Below are positions 33,095 through 43,982 of a stretch of DNA of 64,000 bases, in pieces. The translations under genes were made by a program, and so were the position numbers. Source of the DNA: Ahaetulla prasina (taxonomy: Eukaryota; Chordata; Lepidosauria; Squamata; Colubridae); assembly GCF_028640845.1 (NCBI RefSeq), contig NC_080541.1, positions 4,026,435 through 4,090,434 on the forward strand, read 5' to 3'. Position 1 is the first letter of the stretch. Each line of letters opens with the position of its first letter. The notes under the pieces were generated by a model. It was not told the DNA's origin and made no database searches. It saw only the letters and a program-made list of their open reading frames with translations.

Positions 33095-34120
33095 TCAATA
33101 ACCCTCAAGAATTGGCCTAGCAAATGTTTTATATGCTCTGGTTAGTAGTGTAGTGTTTTTGGAAAAGAAGCTATGCAAGATTAGGTTTCCAACTCTTAGA
33201 GCCTTTTTTGCTATATAGTTGCAGTGGGCTTTGGCATTTAGATCACCTTTAACAGGGTGGGGGTCATCTGTAAGGTAATGTCCATCAAGCATGTACTTAG
33301 TGTTTAGGTTCTTTTTTCCAATATGTAAGACTGAGCATTTGCTGGTTGAGATTTGGAGTTGCCAAGTTTTAGAAGACCAAGCAGTTAGAAGATCAAGGTC
33401 TTTTTGAATGGTAGATGTATTGTCGGTGATGTTAAATAGTTTGACATCGTCAGCAAAAAGAACACAATTACTTGAGATATGGTCACAAAGATCATTAATG
33501 TATAGTATGAAGAGTGTTGGTCCAAGAACGCTACCTTGAGGAACGCCACTCTTGACAGGAACAGGATTTGATAGAGCATTGCCAATTTTGACCACTTGTT
33601 GTCTGTTAGACAGAAAAGCAGATATCCATTTGTGAAGGGGTCCTGAAATGCCATAGGATTTTAGTTTTAGGAGAAGTTTATCATGTACTACTGAGTCAAA
33701 AGCTTTGCAGAAATCTATGTAGATTGCATCTATTGCTTTGCCTTGATCAAGATTTGTAGTCCATAAGTTTTTACAGTGGAGAAGTTGTAAGTTACACGAT
33801 AATTTTTTTCTGAAAACAAATTGTTTATTAGAGAGTAGGTTGTTTATTTCTAAGTGGAAGGTAATAGATTGGTTGATGATTGATTCCATTACTTTGCAGG
33901 TGACGCAGCATAGAGAGATTGGTCTGTAATTTTCAACTAAGCTGGGGTCTCCTTTTTTGAAGATTGGGATGACTGTGGCTAGTGACCAAAGTTTGGGAAG
34001 GGAACTGGTCATGAAAGCTTTATCAAAGATTATGCTTAGGGGTTCTGCTATATTAGTGGAAATTTTTTTAAGACGTATGCACATAGTCCATCAGGTCCAA
34101 TAGATAGAGATGGTTTCAAG
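33095..34120 (-). pseudogene. L3-like CR1 LINE reverse transcriptase fragment
   Basis: An uninterrupted 329-codon minus-strand frame covers the RT core: 'ENYRPISLCCVTCKVMESII', 'DAIYIDFCKAFDSVVHDKL', 'VKSGVPQGSVLGPTLF' followed by 'ILYINDL', the catalytic 'VLFADDVKLF' and 'KTFARPILEGY' at the end. These are motifs of CR1/jockey-group LINEs. The end of this frame is continuous in sense with the start of the L3-like fragment at 22135 ('SVWNPHCISDI'), so both probably represent one family. Endonuclease, C terminus and 3' UTR are missing. It is the longest intact frame from an element in the window. Confidence 0.85.
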
Positions 34121-34149
34121 TTATGAAGAGCTTTTCCAACATTATCTTC

Positions 34150-34184
34150 TGTGAAATGATAGATGATAGATGATAGATAGATAG

Positions 34185-34216
<32 letters not shown>

Positions 34217-34278
34217 GATAGCTAGCTAGATGATAGCTAGATGATAACTAGATAGATAGATAAAGATAGATGATCAAT

Positions 34279-34318
<40 letters not shown>

Positions 34319-34575
34319 TAGACAATAAAGAGATAGATGATAGATAGCTAAGATGATAGAGATGATAGAAATAGATGATAGCTAGCGATAGCTAAGATAA
34401 TAGATGATAGCTAGACAGATAGATGAGAGCTAGATGAGAGCTAGATAGATGATAAACAGATGATAGACAGACAGACAGACAGATGATAGCTAGCTAGATG
34501 ATAGTTAGATGATAACTAGCTAGATGATCGATAGATAAAGATAGATGATCGATAATCAATAGACAGACAGATTAT
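34150..34575. repeat. GATA/GACA (Bkm-type) satellite block
   Basis: About 425 bp of GATA, GACA, GCTA and GATGATA variants. GATA/GACA repeats were described as the banded krait minor (Bkm) satellite, enriched on snake W chromosomes. Confidence 0.93.
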
Positions 34576-35185
34576 ATCATTATTTTTCACTCTGTATGGA
34601 CAGAAGGAATACAGACAGCAAGAGGAAGAATATAAGAAGGAAGAGGCCCCAGGATACCCAACTCAGCCTTGTATCCTGGAACGAAGGCCTATTGCAAGGA
34701 AGGCTTGTGAAGGCAGCATAACCCTTTCTCCTAAATGGTCCATGGGAGGAGAAAGCTTTTGGTGGCTAAACCTTTGGAAATATGCCCAGGACCACTTATG
34801 CTTTCAACCGCACCTGACATTTAAACCAATAAAACATTCTTTTTTGGGGGTGAATCTTGTTTCAGACAGGGAAGGACACCATATCATTATTTCTATTTAA
34901 ATATGTTTGGATCGTGTTTGCACAATACGCTTGATGTGGTTACGGAGTTGAGTTTCTGGCTTCCAGCCATCCGTTTCGCCATCCATCAACCGAACGAGGG
35001 GACAAGGAGACACATCAAAAAACCCGCGATCAAGAACTAATTGGCCTTTTTTTTGGGGGGGGGGTGTCCCTTCATAGAGCCAAATTTTCCACAAAGTTAA
35101 AAAAACAAACAAACATACAAGTGAATCAAAGCTAATAAAGAAACATAATAAAGAGTGACAAAGAAAATAGAAAAAGGAAAAGAAA
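34576..35185. other. No recognisable gene or repeat
   Basis: Unique-looking sequence. Confidence 0.4.
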
Positions 35186-35372
35186 AATGATTCTATTCCA
35201 TTCCATTCTATTTTATTTTATTTTATTCCATTGCATTCCATTCTGTATTTTATTATTCTATTCTATTCTATTCTATTCTATTCTATTCTATTCTATTCTA
35301 TTCTATTCTATTCTATTCTATTCCATTCCATTCCATTCCATTCCATTCTGTATTTTATTATTCTATTCTATT
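35186..35372. repeat. (ATTCT)n/(ATTCC)n microsatellite with duplicated half
   Basis: Pentanucleotide array. The marker 'ttctgtattttattattct' occurs at 35241 and 35345, so a ~104 bp block is duplicated. No LINE tail remains beside it. Confidence 0.93.
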
Positions 35373-35382
35373 CTGTAAGGTT

Positions 35383-35565
35383 GGCAAAACGTGACTCTGG
35401 GACACTGCAACCATCACAAATATGAGTCAGTTGACAGGCTGATCAATGACCAATGGGATGGTCACATGGGTCGTAACTGCGAAAAAAATGACATAAGTCG
35501 CTTCTTTCACTGCCGTTGTATCTTTGAACGGTCACTAAATGAACTGTTGTAAGTCGGATCTCTGT
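35383..35565. mobile_element. CAGGTAG-type MITE, truncated
   Basis: Contains 'ctctgggacactgcaacc', 'catcacaaatatgagtcag', 'gaacggtcactaaatgaact' and 'gttgtaagtcgga' near the terminus. Confidence 0.72.
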
Positions 35566-36070
35566 TATAAAATAGCATAACATTTGGTCACCACACTATA
35601 AAAAAGATGTTGAGGCTCTAGAAAAAGTGCAGAGAAGAGCAACCAGGAGGATTAGGGGACTGGAGGCTAAAACATACGATGAACGGTTGCAGGAACTGGG
35701 CCTGGCTAGTCTAGTGAAGAGAAGGACCAGGGGAGACAGGATAGCAATCTTCCAATATTTGAGGGGCTGCCACAGAAAGGAGGGGGTCAAACTATTTTCC
35801 AAGGCATCCAAAAGCCAGACAAGGAATCATGGATGGAAACTGATCAAGGAGAGATTCAACCTGGAAATAAGGAGAAATTTTCTGACAGTGAGAACAATCA
35901 ACCAGTAGAACAGAAGTTGCCTTCAGAAGTTGTGGGTGCTGCATCACTGGAGGTTTTTAAGAAGAGATTGGACTGTTACTTGTCAAAAATGGCATAGGGT
36001 CTCCTGCTTGGGCGGGATGGGGTGGATCAGATGACCTTCAAGGTCCCTTCCAAATCTATTAATCTGTATA
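35566..36070 (+). mobile_element. CR1 LINE 3' end
   Basis: A 93-codon open stretch ('MQRRATRRIRGLEAKTYDER', 'LASLVKRRTRGDRIAIFQYL', 'NFLTVRTINQ') then the 3' end. 5'-truncated. Confidence 0.92.
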
Positions 36071-36693
36071 TATGTAGATTTTATTATCTCTCTCTCTCAA
36101 GTTATATCATAATTTCTACTTTTCCATAAGGTGTCATTTTTAAACTTCCAATCCATTCATCACAAATTCATATTCTCTCTCTCTCTCCCCCTCCCTCTCC
36201 CTCCCCCCCTCTCTCTTTTTAACAAAAGTCCACAGGAGATTTCCGGTCACTGATAAAGGAAATAATTGATCTTTTTCTAATTCAAAGAAGCTAATTTTGC
36301 TTTCTCTGCTCGTTCTGTCCTCTCCACCAACCTTTGCCCCGTTGTGAGTTTTTCAGAGCCTTTCTAATTTTTGCAACACATAATAGTCTCACAGCAGTTG
36401 TCATGTGTAAAAATAATCTTCCGTGGGTCTCTCTTCAATTTGCACCCCATTGAACTCAGCAGAAAAAATTCCGGTTTCAACTGAACATTGATCTGTAAAA
36501 TTCCTTGTATTGCGATACAGAATTGAAGCCAGAAATGTTTTTAACAAGTCCAACGAGCAGGATAAAATGACTCTTTGTATGGCGCACACTTCCAACCCAA
36601 AATCTGAAATACTTCAATATATTTTTTTGTAGTCATCTACCACAAATACGTCATTTTGTAAAAAGAAAAAGAAAAAGCTGTTTTAGGTTGTAG
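36071..36693. other. No recognisable gene; short CT microsatellite
   Basis: A CT/CCCT run at 36169-36218. The rest is unique-looking. Confidence 0.4.
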
Positions 36694-37167
36694 CAGCGGT
36701 TTTCAACCTGTGGGTCGGGACCCCATTGGGGGTCGAATGACGATTTGCCAGGGGTCGCCTAAGACCATCAAAAATATGGGAAGTATACTTGCGAGTCGAA
36801 GAATCGCGCTCCAATGGTTGACTCCACAAGCCAGCTGCAGGCTCTTCAAATCGCTAGCCGAATTCGGCTTCAGGCGCGACGAATTAAAAAAGAGAGAAAT
36901 CTTTGCTCCGATGTCTCCCTCTCAAGCCAGCTGCAATCCCTCCCAATCGCTAGCCTAATCTGGCTTCAGGCGCCATAAACTTAATAGGGGAGGAGTCTCC
37001 GCTTTAATGCCTCCGTCCTCAAGACAATCGCAAGCAGTTCAGATCGCTAGCCAAGACGGCTTCAGGCGCAATAAATTCAAAACGAAAATAATTTTACGGT
37101 TGGGGTCGCCACATTGTGGGGAATTGTATTAAAGGGGTCGCAGCACTATAAAGGTTGAGAACCACTG
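36694..37167. mobile_element. hAT-like element, 474 bp, with internal triplication
   Basis: Terminal inverted repeats cagcggttttcaacc and ggttgagaaccactg. Flanks ggttgtag / agttatag match at 6 of 8. A ~95-105 bp block with 'atcgctagcc' and 'ggcttcaggcg' occurs three times in tandem (from about 36820, 36925 and 37025). No transposase. Confidence 0.85.
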
Positions 37168-37228
37168 AGTTATAGCGTATTGAAAACTTCAATCCTTCTA
37201 GCTGTTCATTTCCATTAATGTTCTAGAT

Positions 37229-37431
37229 AGCAGTGATGGCGAATCTTTGTTTTCCTCTGGTGCCAAAAGTGCACGCATGTGATAGTGTATGTCTGCATGC
37301 CGACAAACATAATACAATGCTCCCCATAGGCCCCGCTCCCTGCGCATGTGTGCACGACCCCCATTTGGTGCTAGCAGGCCTCCCTGAAGCCTCCTGGGAC
37401 CAAAAACGGGGGTGGGAGGGCATGCTGTATC
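37229..37431. repeat. Left part of a hAT-like repeat split by LTR F
   Basis: Starts 'cagtgatggcgaatctttg' and 'gtgccaaaagtgcacgc'. The word 'ggtgctagcaggcctccctg' at 37371 recurs beyond the LTR at 37970, so a local duplication accompanies the insertion. Confidence 0.5.
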
Positions 37432-37949
37432 TGTTCTGTCTCCCCTCGCCTCCGTCCGAGCGATGACTTAATTAGCCGGCACTATCAGGTCTGGCAGCAA
37501 ACTAGCGAGCTTCTGCCAAGTGTCTCTGTTATCTCCCTTGACGCCAAAGAGACAACAAACAGTATTTCACTCTAGTCAAGCAGTTGATTTGCTTGCCACG
37601 AAGTGGTATAGCAACCCTTGCTGCTTTTATATCCTATGGGGTGTGGCTCCAGGACTCAGCACTTCCTAGACCTGCCCCACCCCTGCCTCTGTAGTTCCCT
37701 CCTCTCCTGCCTATGAAACCTTGGGTCCAGCCAGGCCTGATTGCCATCAGCTGGGTCTGGAGGTGTGGCCTGGGTGGGAAGAGTCAGGGGACGGAGGCCT
37801 CGTTATCTCCTCCACCTGGCCTGCCTCTGGCTCCTGGAGCTGAGCCAGGAAAGCTGGTGCTCCCGAGGTAAGTCCTGATGGCCCTTCCCCCTCACTTTCC
37901 AAGTCATTTCCTGGCAGGGGGGCCGGCTCAGGGGGTGCAGACACAACAG
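37432..37949 (-). mobile_element. LTR F (TGTTGTG family, subfamily with E)
   Basis: 518 bp, tgttctgtctccc to agacacaaca. Flanks gtatc / gcacc match at 3 of 5. Minus-strand frame from base 2 reads V-V-S-A-P-P then 'DLESEGEGPSGL', 'QEPEAGQVEEITRPPSPDS' and, after a shift, D-P-R-F-H-R. TATA-like ggatataaaagc. Confidence 0.78.
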
Positions 37950-38099
37950 CACCACCCCCACCCATTTTGGTGCTAGTAGGCCTCCCTGAAGCCTCGGGAC
38001 CAAAAATGCGGTATGGGAGGGCATGCTGCATCCCCAACTCCCACACATCTGTGCGCAAACCCCCCTACCCCAGCATATGTACGTGTGACCCCCTACCCC

Positions 38100-38400
38100 T
38101 GCACATATCACTCTGTCTCTCCTTCTCTCCCCTTTCTCTGTATCTCTCTCTTTCCCCCCTCTCTGTAGCTCTCTCTGTGTGTCTCTCTATCTCTCCCACT
38201 CTCTCTGTGTGTGTCTCTATGGCTCTCTCTTCTCCCTCTCTCTGTATCTCTCTCCCTCTCTCTTTGTCTCTCTCTCTCTGTGTATGTGCGTGTGTGTGTC
38301 CCTTTGCTACAAGGAAGGAATGAAGCAAGGAAGGAAAGGAGAAAGAAGGGGAAGAGGAAGGAAGGAAGGAAGAAAAAGTGGATGAAGGAAGGAAGGAAAA
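38100..38400. repeat. CT/GT-rich array followed by (GGAA)n
   Basis: CTCTCTGT words to ~38302, then 'acaaggaaggaatg' and GGAA/GGAAA units. The overlapping Arg/Glu and Ser/Leu frames are artefacts. Confidence 0.9.
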
Positions 38401-38519
38401 GCAAGTGTAGAAAAATAACCAAAAGAAAAAAAAGTTTTTCTTCTGCAGAAAATAGAAATTAAATTACAATATGATTATTATTATTATTTTTTTAAAAAAG
38501 CTTACCTTCTTCTATTCCT

Positions 38520-38750
38520 ATTATTTTCACCCAGTCACTCAGTCAGCGTTCATGCCTAAGGCAGAACTGGAACTCACCATCTCTTGGTGAGTGGCCCAAA
38601 GTCACCCAGACAATTTTCACACCTAAGACAGGACTAGAACTCACCGTCTCCTCATGATTGGACCAAAGTCACTCAACAGGTTTTCCAGTCTGAGGCAGGA
38701 CTAGAACTCCCAGGCTCCTGGTTATTAGGCCAACATCTTCACCAACATCT
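38520..38750 (-). repeat. SINE-derived minisatellite, about three units
   Basis: Words 'ggcaggactagaactc', 'ggcccaaagtcacccag' and 'cctaagacaggactagaact' recur every ~65-70 bp. In reverse they match the 66-67 bp unit of the array at 54.36-54.95 kb. Confidence 0.75.
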
Positions 38751-38754
38751 TCAT

Positions 38755-38872
38755 CAACCAAAAACTGTCTACTATTGACCTCACCCCATTCCTAAAAGGA
38801 TTATAAGGGGCGTGCATAAGAGCACAAAAGTGCCTACCGTTCCTGTCCTATTGTTCCCTTCATTAACTTCAC
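38755..38872 (+). mobile_element. L3-like CR1 LINE 3' fragment
   Basis: Matches the end of the copy at 10.66-11.04 kb: 'aaaaactgtctactattgac' and 'gtgcataagagcacaaaag'. Encodes 'LSTIDLTPFLKGL' and part of the 3' UTR. Confidence 0.8.
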
Positions 38873-39057
38873 CAAACTGGCTCTCTGGCTGCTAAAGCAT
38901 GTTAAGCTTGAGTAGTCAATATAATAAACGGATAAATGGATCCCAGGCCCTTCCCCCCACCCATCCCCCATATCAACTACCATCCAAGATGCTATCTCAA
39001 AGAGCATGTTTCTGCTGGCCTTCTAGGCCCTTCCTGAATTGATTGGTGACTTTGCCT

Positions 39058-39428
39058 CAGTAGTGGGATTCAAATAATTTAACAACTGGTTCTCTGCCCT
39101 AATGACCAGCTGGGTAGGCGTGGCTCAGTGGTCATGTGACCATGTGGGTGTGGCCAACTCAACATCACTCAAGTCGATGGGTGCTTCGCCTTAGCTCTTA
39201 CAATGTAATAAGGGTTAACCAGAGAGGCAGTTTCTGTAAGCAGGGCAATAAAGATTAAGCTAGAAATAACACCAGAATGTTTCCTTCCTGCCTTTCTTAC
39301 AGGATTAGCCTTGTAAAGTGGAAAAAAAACAAAATAAGATTTCTTCCAACAACCAGTTCTCCAAACTGCTTAGAAAGTTAACAACCGGTTCTCCTGAATA
39401 GGTGCGAACCGGCTGAATCCCACCACTG
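39058..39428. mobile_element. hAT-like MITE, 371 bp
   Basis: Ends cagtagtgggattcaa and tgaatcccaccactg, with 8 bp flanks ctttgcct / ctttgccc (7 of 8). 'ccggttctcctgaat' region and 'gtgggtgtggcc' inside. No coding capacity. Confidence 0.85.
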
Positions 39429-40255
39429 CTTTGCCCCCCTTCTGAATAAATTGTGCTGTTCCCACCACCAACAACTGCCGGGTTCGAGTCATTTGTGGCA
39501 AAAGGCATAAAGCTAATAAGCAAAATTGGTATGTTTCTTCTCTTGATTATACCTCCCACGGTTTGACACGGCAGGAGAAGGATGAAAAGTGGCTTCTAAT
39601 CAATAGCTCATTAATATGATCCCAGCCCACTCGGCCTCCTTCCAAGAAAATTAGGAAATGATGGATTTTCATTGCGCCAACACAGGCATTTATGAAAAGA
39701 AAAATATAGTATCTTCCCAAGCTGATTAAAATAAATAAAAAAATTAAAAAATTAAACCATAAGCGGTAGGAGTCAGCAGAGTGGCGGCCAATGAATTTCC
39801 CCACCGATGGTGAGGAAGATGGAAACAATAACCATTAGCACCTACCAGCGTCACTTTGACTTCAAAGCTCCTCTTTGAAGCACCCCTGCCGTAAAAGAAA
39901 AAAAAAGAAAAAAAAACACACCAAAGGATTTTGATAATAACATGTCTAAGCAGCCGCTTTGCGATGTCGAGAACACAATGTAGACTCGGCCTGGGTTGCT
40001 GAATCAAATAGATTCCAATTATTTTTCAATTGCGTTTTATTCTGTGCTTTGGAAGGAGCGATTGTTGTGGTTTTGAATCGTTAAAAACAGAACAAAGAGT
40101 GGGAGACCAACCTTCCGCTCTCCAAACGTGCAATTCTGAAAAAGGTCCATTGCAGGAGGCTACGGGTGAGGTCCCCTGGACTGAGATGGCCCAAAGGGAG
40201 GTTCACAAGGGTTAGGGGGAAATGTTTGCAAGACGTGCAGATCAGGCAGTAACAA
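39429..40255. other. No recognisable gene or repeat
   Basis: The longest unique-looking stretch in the window. Small open frames have no recognisable domain. Confidence 0.4.
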
Positions 40256-40319
40256 GTGCCAAGAGACAGAGAGACAGACACAGAGAAAGAGAGACAGAGA
40301 GACAGAGAGAGAGACAGAG

Positions 40320-40357
<38 letters not shown>

Positions 40358-40578
40358 ACAGAGAGACAGAGACAGAGACACACACACACAGAGAGACAGG
40401 GACACACACACACAGAGAGAGAGACACAGAGAGAGAAAGATAGAGAGACAGAGAGAGAGAGACAGACAGACACACACACATGCACAGAGACAGAGACAGA
40501 GACACACACACACAGAGAGAGAGACAGATAGAGTGAAAGATAGAGAGACAGAGAGAGAGACAAAGAGAGAGACAGAGA

Positions 40579-40614
<36 letters not shown>

Positions 40615-40846
40615 CAGAGAGACAGACACACACACACACAGAGAGAGAGAAAAGAGAGAGAGAGACACACACAGAGACAGAGACACACACACACACACAC
40701 AGAGACAGACAGACAGACAGAGAGACACGGGGGGAGAGAGAGAGAGAGACAGAGAGAAACACACACACAGAGAGAGACAGAGACACACACAGAGAGAGAG
40801 AGAGACAGAGAGAGAGAAAGATAGAGAGACAAAGAGAAAGACAGAG
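40256..40846. repeat. (CAGA/GAGA/CACA)n array, left of the gypsy element
   Basis: Purine-rich dinucleotide and tetranucleotide array with repeated CACACA islands. It continues at 45439, so the LTR element lies inside it. Confidence 0.95.
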
Positions 40847-41036
40847 TGTTAAGTTCTGGAAGTAATGAGGCTGGAGACCAGGGTAGTGACAACAGCTCTT
40901 TAATATAGGGTGAACCCAGCAACAGGCTGGGGGAAAAACCTCTCCTTTTATACAGTTCTGCTGGAGGCTTCGACCAATCAGCAACGTGCTGATTTCCCGC
41001 TCAAATATTTAAAGGTACAAACATGAATACATAACA
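40847..41036 (-). repeat. 3' LTR of the gypsy element, 190 bp
   Basis: Bounded by tgttaagttc and tacataaca (plus-strand reading). Identical to the 5' LTR in every base I compared. Confidence 0.93.
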
Positions 41037-41056
41037 CTCCTCCCCTCCCAGAAAAC
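41037..41056 (-). promoter_or_regulatory. Polypurine tract
   Basis: Minus strand gggaggggaggag ends directly at the 3' LTR, the position and composition expected for the second-strand primer. Confidence 0.75.
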
Positions 41057-41088
41057 ACTTTGCCTCTATTTACATATTTATTTACATG

Positions 41089-41769
41089 TTATTTTCCGAC
41101 GTAGTCACGCAAATAACCTGGGCGTCTCCTAGTTCTTTCTGACCTGCGCGGTTCAGTTCTGGGTGGTGTTTTGAGCTGGTCAGAGGGGCTGTTTTCTCCT
41201 CCCAGCTCTTTCTCTGGGCCAACGGGCTCCGGATTATTGGCCGACTCTTTTTCTTGGCCATCCGGCCCTGGATTAATTTTAGAACTTTCCCTGCTGCTTC
41301 CCTCGGGAACCTGATGGCGTCGCTGGAACTCTGGGACCTCAGCTAAGTCTTGCGCCTCCCCCGGGTCATTGTCAGCTGTGGATTCAAATTGGTATTGGTC
41401 ATGATCTGTTTCATTTGGTTCGGTTTGGTCAGTTATTCGTTTCCTTAACTGATCTATGTGGCGCCTCCACACTCGGTTGTCTGGTAGCTCTACCACGTAC
41501 GATTTTGGGCCGGTTATCTTTATTATTTGTCCTGCGAACCAACTAGGGCCGTCCCCATAGTTTCGGGCCCACACCCGGTCGCCTATGCTCATTTCCCTTG
41601 TCTTTTCTAGTTCGTCCTTGTAACCCTCGGGTGTGTAATGGGGGTTCAAGCGGTCAAGTGGGCACCGGAGTTTCCGTCCCATTAGCAATTCGGCTGGGCT
41701 TTTCCGGTGGCCGTGCTTGGGGTTCTGTGCTGGACGGCTAGGAAAAAGTCTATTTTGTTTGCCAGTCAC
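41089..41769 (-). pseudogene. Integrase C-terminal region and tail
   Basis: 226 codons. 'HRKSPAELLMGRKLRCPLDR' is the end of the integrase core region, followed by 'IGDRVWARNYG' and 'GPKSYVVELPDNRVWRRH', the GPY/F-type module typical of gypsy integrases, then a Glu/Pro/Ser-rich tail ending 'RTRRRPGYLRDYVGK'. It is separated from the catalytic core by a frameshift at ~41770. Confidence 0.85.
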
Positions 41770-42049
41770 CTGGCTTGAGCCTGGACAATGCCTCCTTAGC
41801 GCCCGGACGGAACGCCTGCAAGGCCATTCGACGCAGGGTGGAAAGGCGCAGAGAGGGCATGTCGGATGCCTTCCTCTGCCAGGTATTCTTCAAACTGGGC
41901 TGCCGTGAATTGGGGCCCATTGTCGGACACCAGAGTGTCCGCAACCCGTGAGTTGCGAATAGGTGGTGCAGAGTTGCGATTACTGCTTCGGCCGTAGTGG
42001 ATTTCATGATTATGATCTCCAACCATTTAGAAAATGCATCCACAACCAC
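41750..42049 (-). pseudogene. Integrase catalytic core, two frames
   Basis: The first catalytic Asp is in 'MVVDAFSKWLEI'. The second, in 'LVSDNGPQFTAAQFEEYL', lies in the neighbouring frame (41796-42026), which then reads 'FHPASNGLAG' and loses the region of the catalytic Glu. So the D-D-E triad cannot be completed in one frame. Confidence 0.85.
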
Positions 42050-42359
42050 TAGGAATGTTTGGCCGTGAAAGGGCCAGCAAAGTCAATGTGGATTCTTGAC
42101 CAGGGCCCTTGGGGCTTTTCCCATTCTCTGACTGGGGCCGTTGGGGTAGAGGTCTGGACTCTTGGCAAGCTTGGCATTTCCCTACCCTCTCAGCAATCTC
42201 TGCGTCCATGAGTGGCCACCATACATAGCTTCTAGCTAACCCTTCATCCTTACGATCCCTGGGTGACCTCGTGGAGGAGGTCCAATACCTTTCCCTTAAC
42301 TTATCAGGAATTATTACACGATCACCCCATAACAGGCACCCCTTGAGCCGAGAGCTCAT
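42027..42359 (-). pseudogene. Integrase N-terminal zinc-binding region
   Basis: 'SYVWWPLMDAEIAERVGKC' and 'CQACQES' give the Cys pair of the HHCC zinc-binding domain. The His pair is not visible in this frame, where the preceding codons look scrambled by an indel. Confidence 0.8.
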
Positions 42360-42436
42360 CTCGTTTTTAACAAATTCTTTGAACCGTTAAGCCCGGCGCA
42401 GCGGCCACCCTCTCTGTACCCAACCGAGTACAGTCC

Positions 42437-42673
42437 TTAACACAATGTCCCGGTATGATGCCGAGCCACTTCCTTAGATGTGACTGGGCCAGGGTCCAAC
42501 GAGTCAATAAGTAGGATGGGCGTCCCCGGAGTGGGGTCCTCGATCGCCCCTGGTAGTGGGCATCGGCTTAACGCGTCTGCATGCCTCACTTCTTTTCCTG
42601 GACGATGCTGCAGCTTGTACGAATAAGCGGCTAAGAATATAGTCCATCGGGTCAAGCGTGGCGAAAGTGCCAC
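42437..42673 (-). pseudogene. RNase H end and connector
   Basis: 'RWTIFLAAYSYKLQHRPGKE' and 'VRHADALSRCPLPG' are the conserved end of gypsy RNase H. A frameshift at ~42660 separates this from the upstream RNase H part. Confidence 0.85.
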
Positions 42674-43332
42674 AGGCGTTGGTGATCGCCAGCCAGTATC
42701 CCTAGTAGCGGTCTGTGGTCAGTCACGATTTCAAAATTCCGCCCAAAGACATACTCGTGGAATTTTTTGACCCCTGACACAATGGCTAGTGCTTCTTTGT
42801 CTAATTGGCTGTAGTTCCTCTCTGGGGAGGACATCGTTCTAGAGTAGAACGCTATAGGGGCTTCTGTGCCGTTTGGAAGTCTATGGCTGAGTACAGCCCC
42901 CACCCCATAAGGGGAGGCATCGCAAACCAGCACTAGGGGTAATGAGTCGTGATATTGGATGAGCAGGCTATCACTTGAGAGCAGGTTCTTTACTGCTTCA
43001 AAAGCCCTATTTTCTGACTTTCCCCAAGACCAAACAGTATTTTTTCCTAAGAGCCTATGCAGCGGTTCCATAGCAGTTGCTTTGTTCTTTAAAAGACCGC
43101 GTAAAATTAACCAATCCCAGGAATGCCTGAACTCTGCTTTGTTTTTGGGCGCTGGAGCCTTCCTAATTGCCTTAACCTTGCTCTCAGTAGGGTGAATTCC
43201 TTTCTTGTCTATCCGGTAGCCCAAGAAATCGACGGATTCGACCCCTATCTGGCATTTGTTTGTCTTGACTTTTAATCCGGCTGTCCGGAAAATGCTCAAG
43301 ACCTTTCTTAACCGCTCCCCCAATTCCTCCAT
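42652..43332 (-). pseudogene. RT thumb/connection and RNase H
   Basis: 'NKCQIGVESVDFLGYRI' (RT), then 'ENRAFEAVKNLLSSD', 'LVLVCDASPYGVGAVLSHRL' with the RNase H Asp, 'PIAFYSRTMSSPERNYSQLD' (Glu/Asp region) and 'NFEIVTDHRPL' with a further catalytic Asp. 226 codons. The second half is well kept. Confidence 0.88.
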
Positions 43333-43982
43333 GTTTTCCCTGAAATTAGGACATCATCAGTAGGAACTACCCCTGGGAGCCCCTGCAGTAGTCGTTCCAT
43401 CAGGTTTTGGAACAGCCCTGGTGCCACACTGACCCCAAATTGCAATCGGGTGCACTTGAAGGCCCCCCTGTGCGTCACAATCGTTTGGGCTTCGGCTGTG
43501 CGGGCGTCTACTGGCAGTTGTTGGTAGGCTTGGGCCAAGTCTAACTTTGCAAAGACTTGCCCTTGCCCCAAAGAGTGCAATAAGTGTTGCACCACCGGAA
43601 CCGGGTAAGCGCTTTTCTGTAAGGCTTTGTTAAGCGTCGCCTTGTAGTCAGCGCAAATTCTAATTGACCCGTCCGGTTTTATGGGGGTGACGATTGGCGT
43701 CTCCCACTTTGCGTGATCGACTGGCACCAAAATCCCCTGATTAATGAGCTTATCCAGCTCCTTATCGATTTTTGGTTTTAGGGCAAAGGACTCTCCTCGC
43801 CTTAAGCCTAATGGGGCTACCTGGGGATCAAAATTGAAGGAAATAGGGGTCCCCTTGTACTTGCCCAGGCAGTCCTTGAAGACATCTTCGAACTCGTTAA
43901 AGAGAATGTCTTTCAGGTTACAGTCACTTCTGTAGATGCCAGTCACTCCCATGCCCAGGGCACGAAACCAGTCTAGTCCCAA
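43308..43982 (-). pseudogene. RT N-terminal and palm region with damaged YxDD
   Basis: 224 codons: 'DRELDKLINQ'-like entry, 'VTPIKPDGSIRICADYK', 'VFAKLDLAQAYQQLPVD', 'QFGVSVAPGLFQNLMERLL'. The catalytic region reads V-V-P-T-D-D-V-L-I, one residue shorter than the usual Y-x-D-D context, so the Tyr is lost. The frame breaks at both ends. Confidence 0.88.

Noticed and set aside
40081..40984. Cys/Ser/Leu-rich long open frames
   Set aside because: Translated CAGA/CACA microsatellite.
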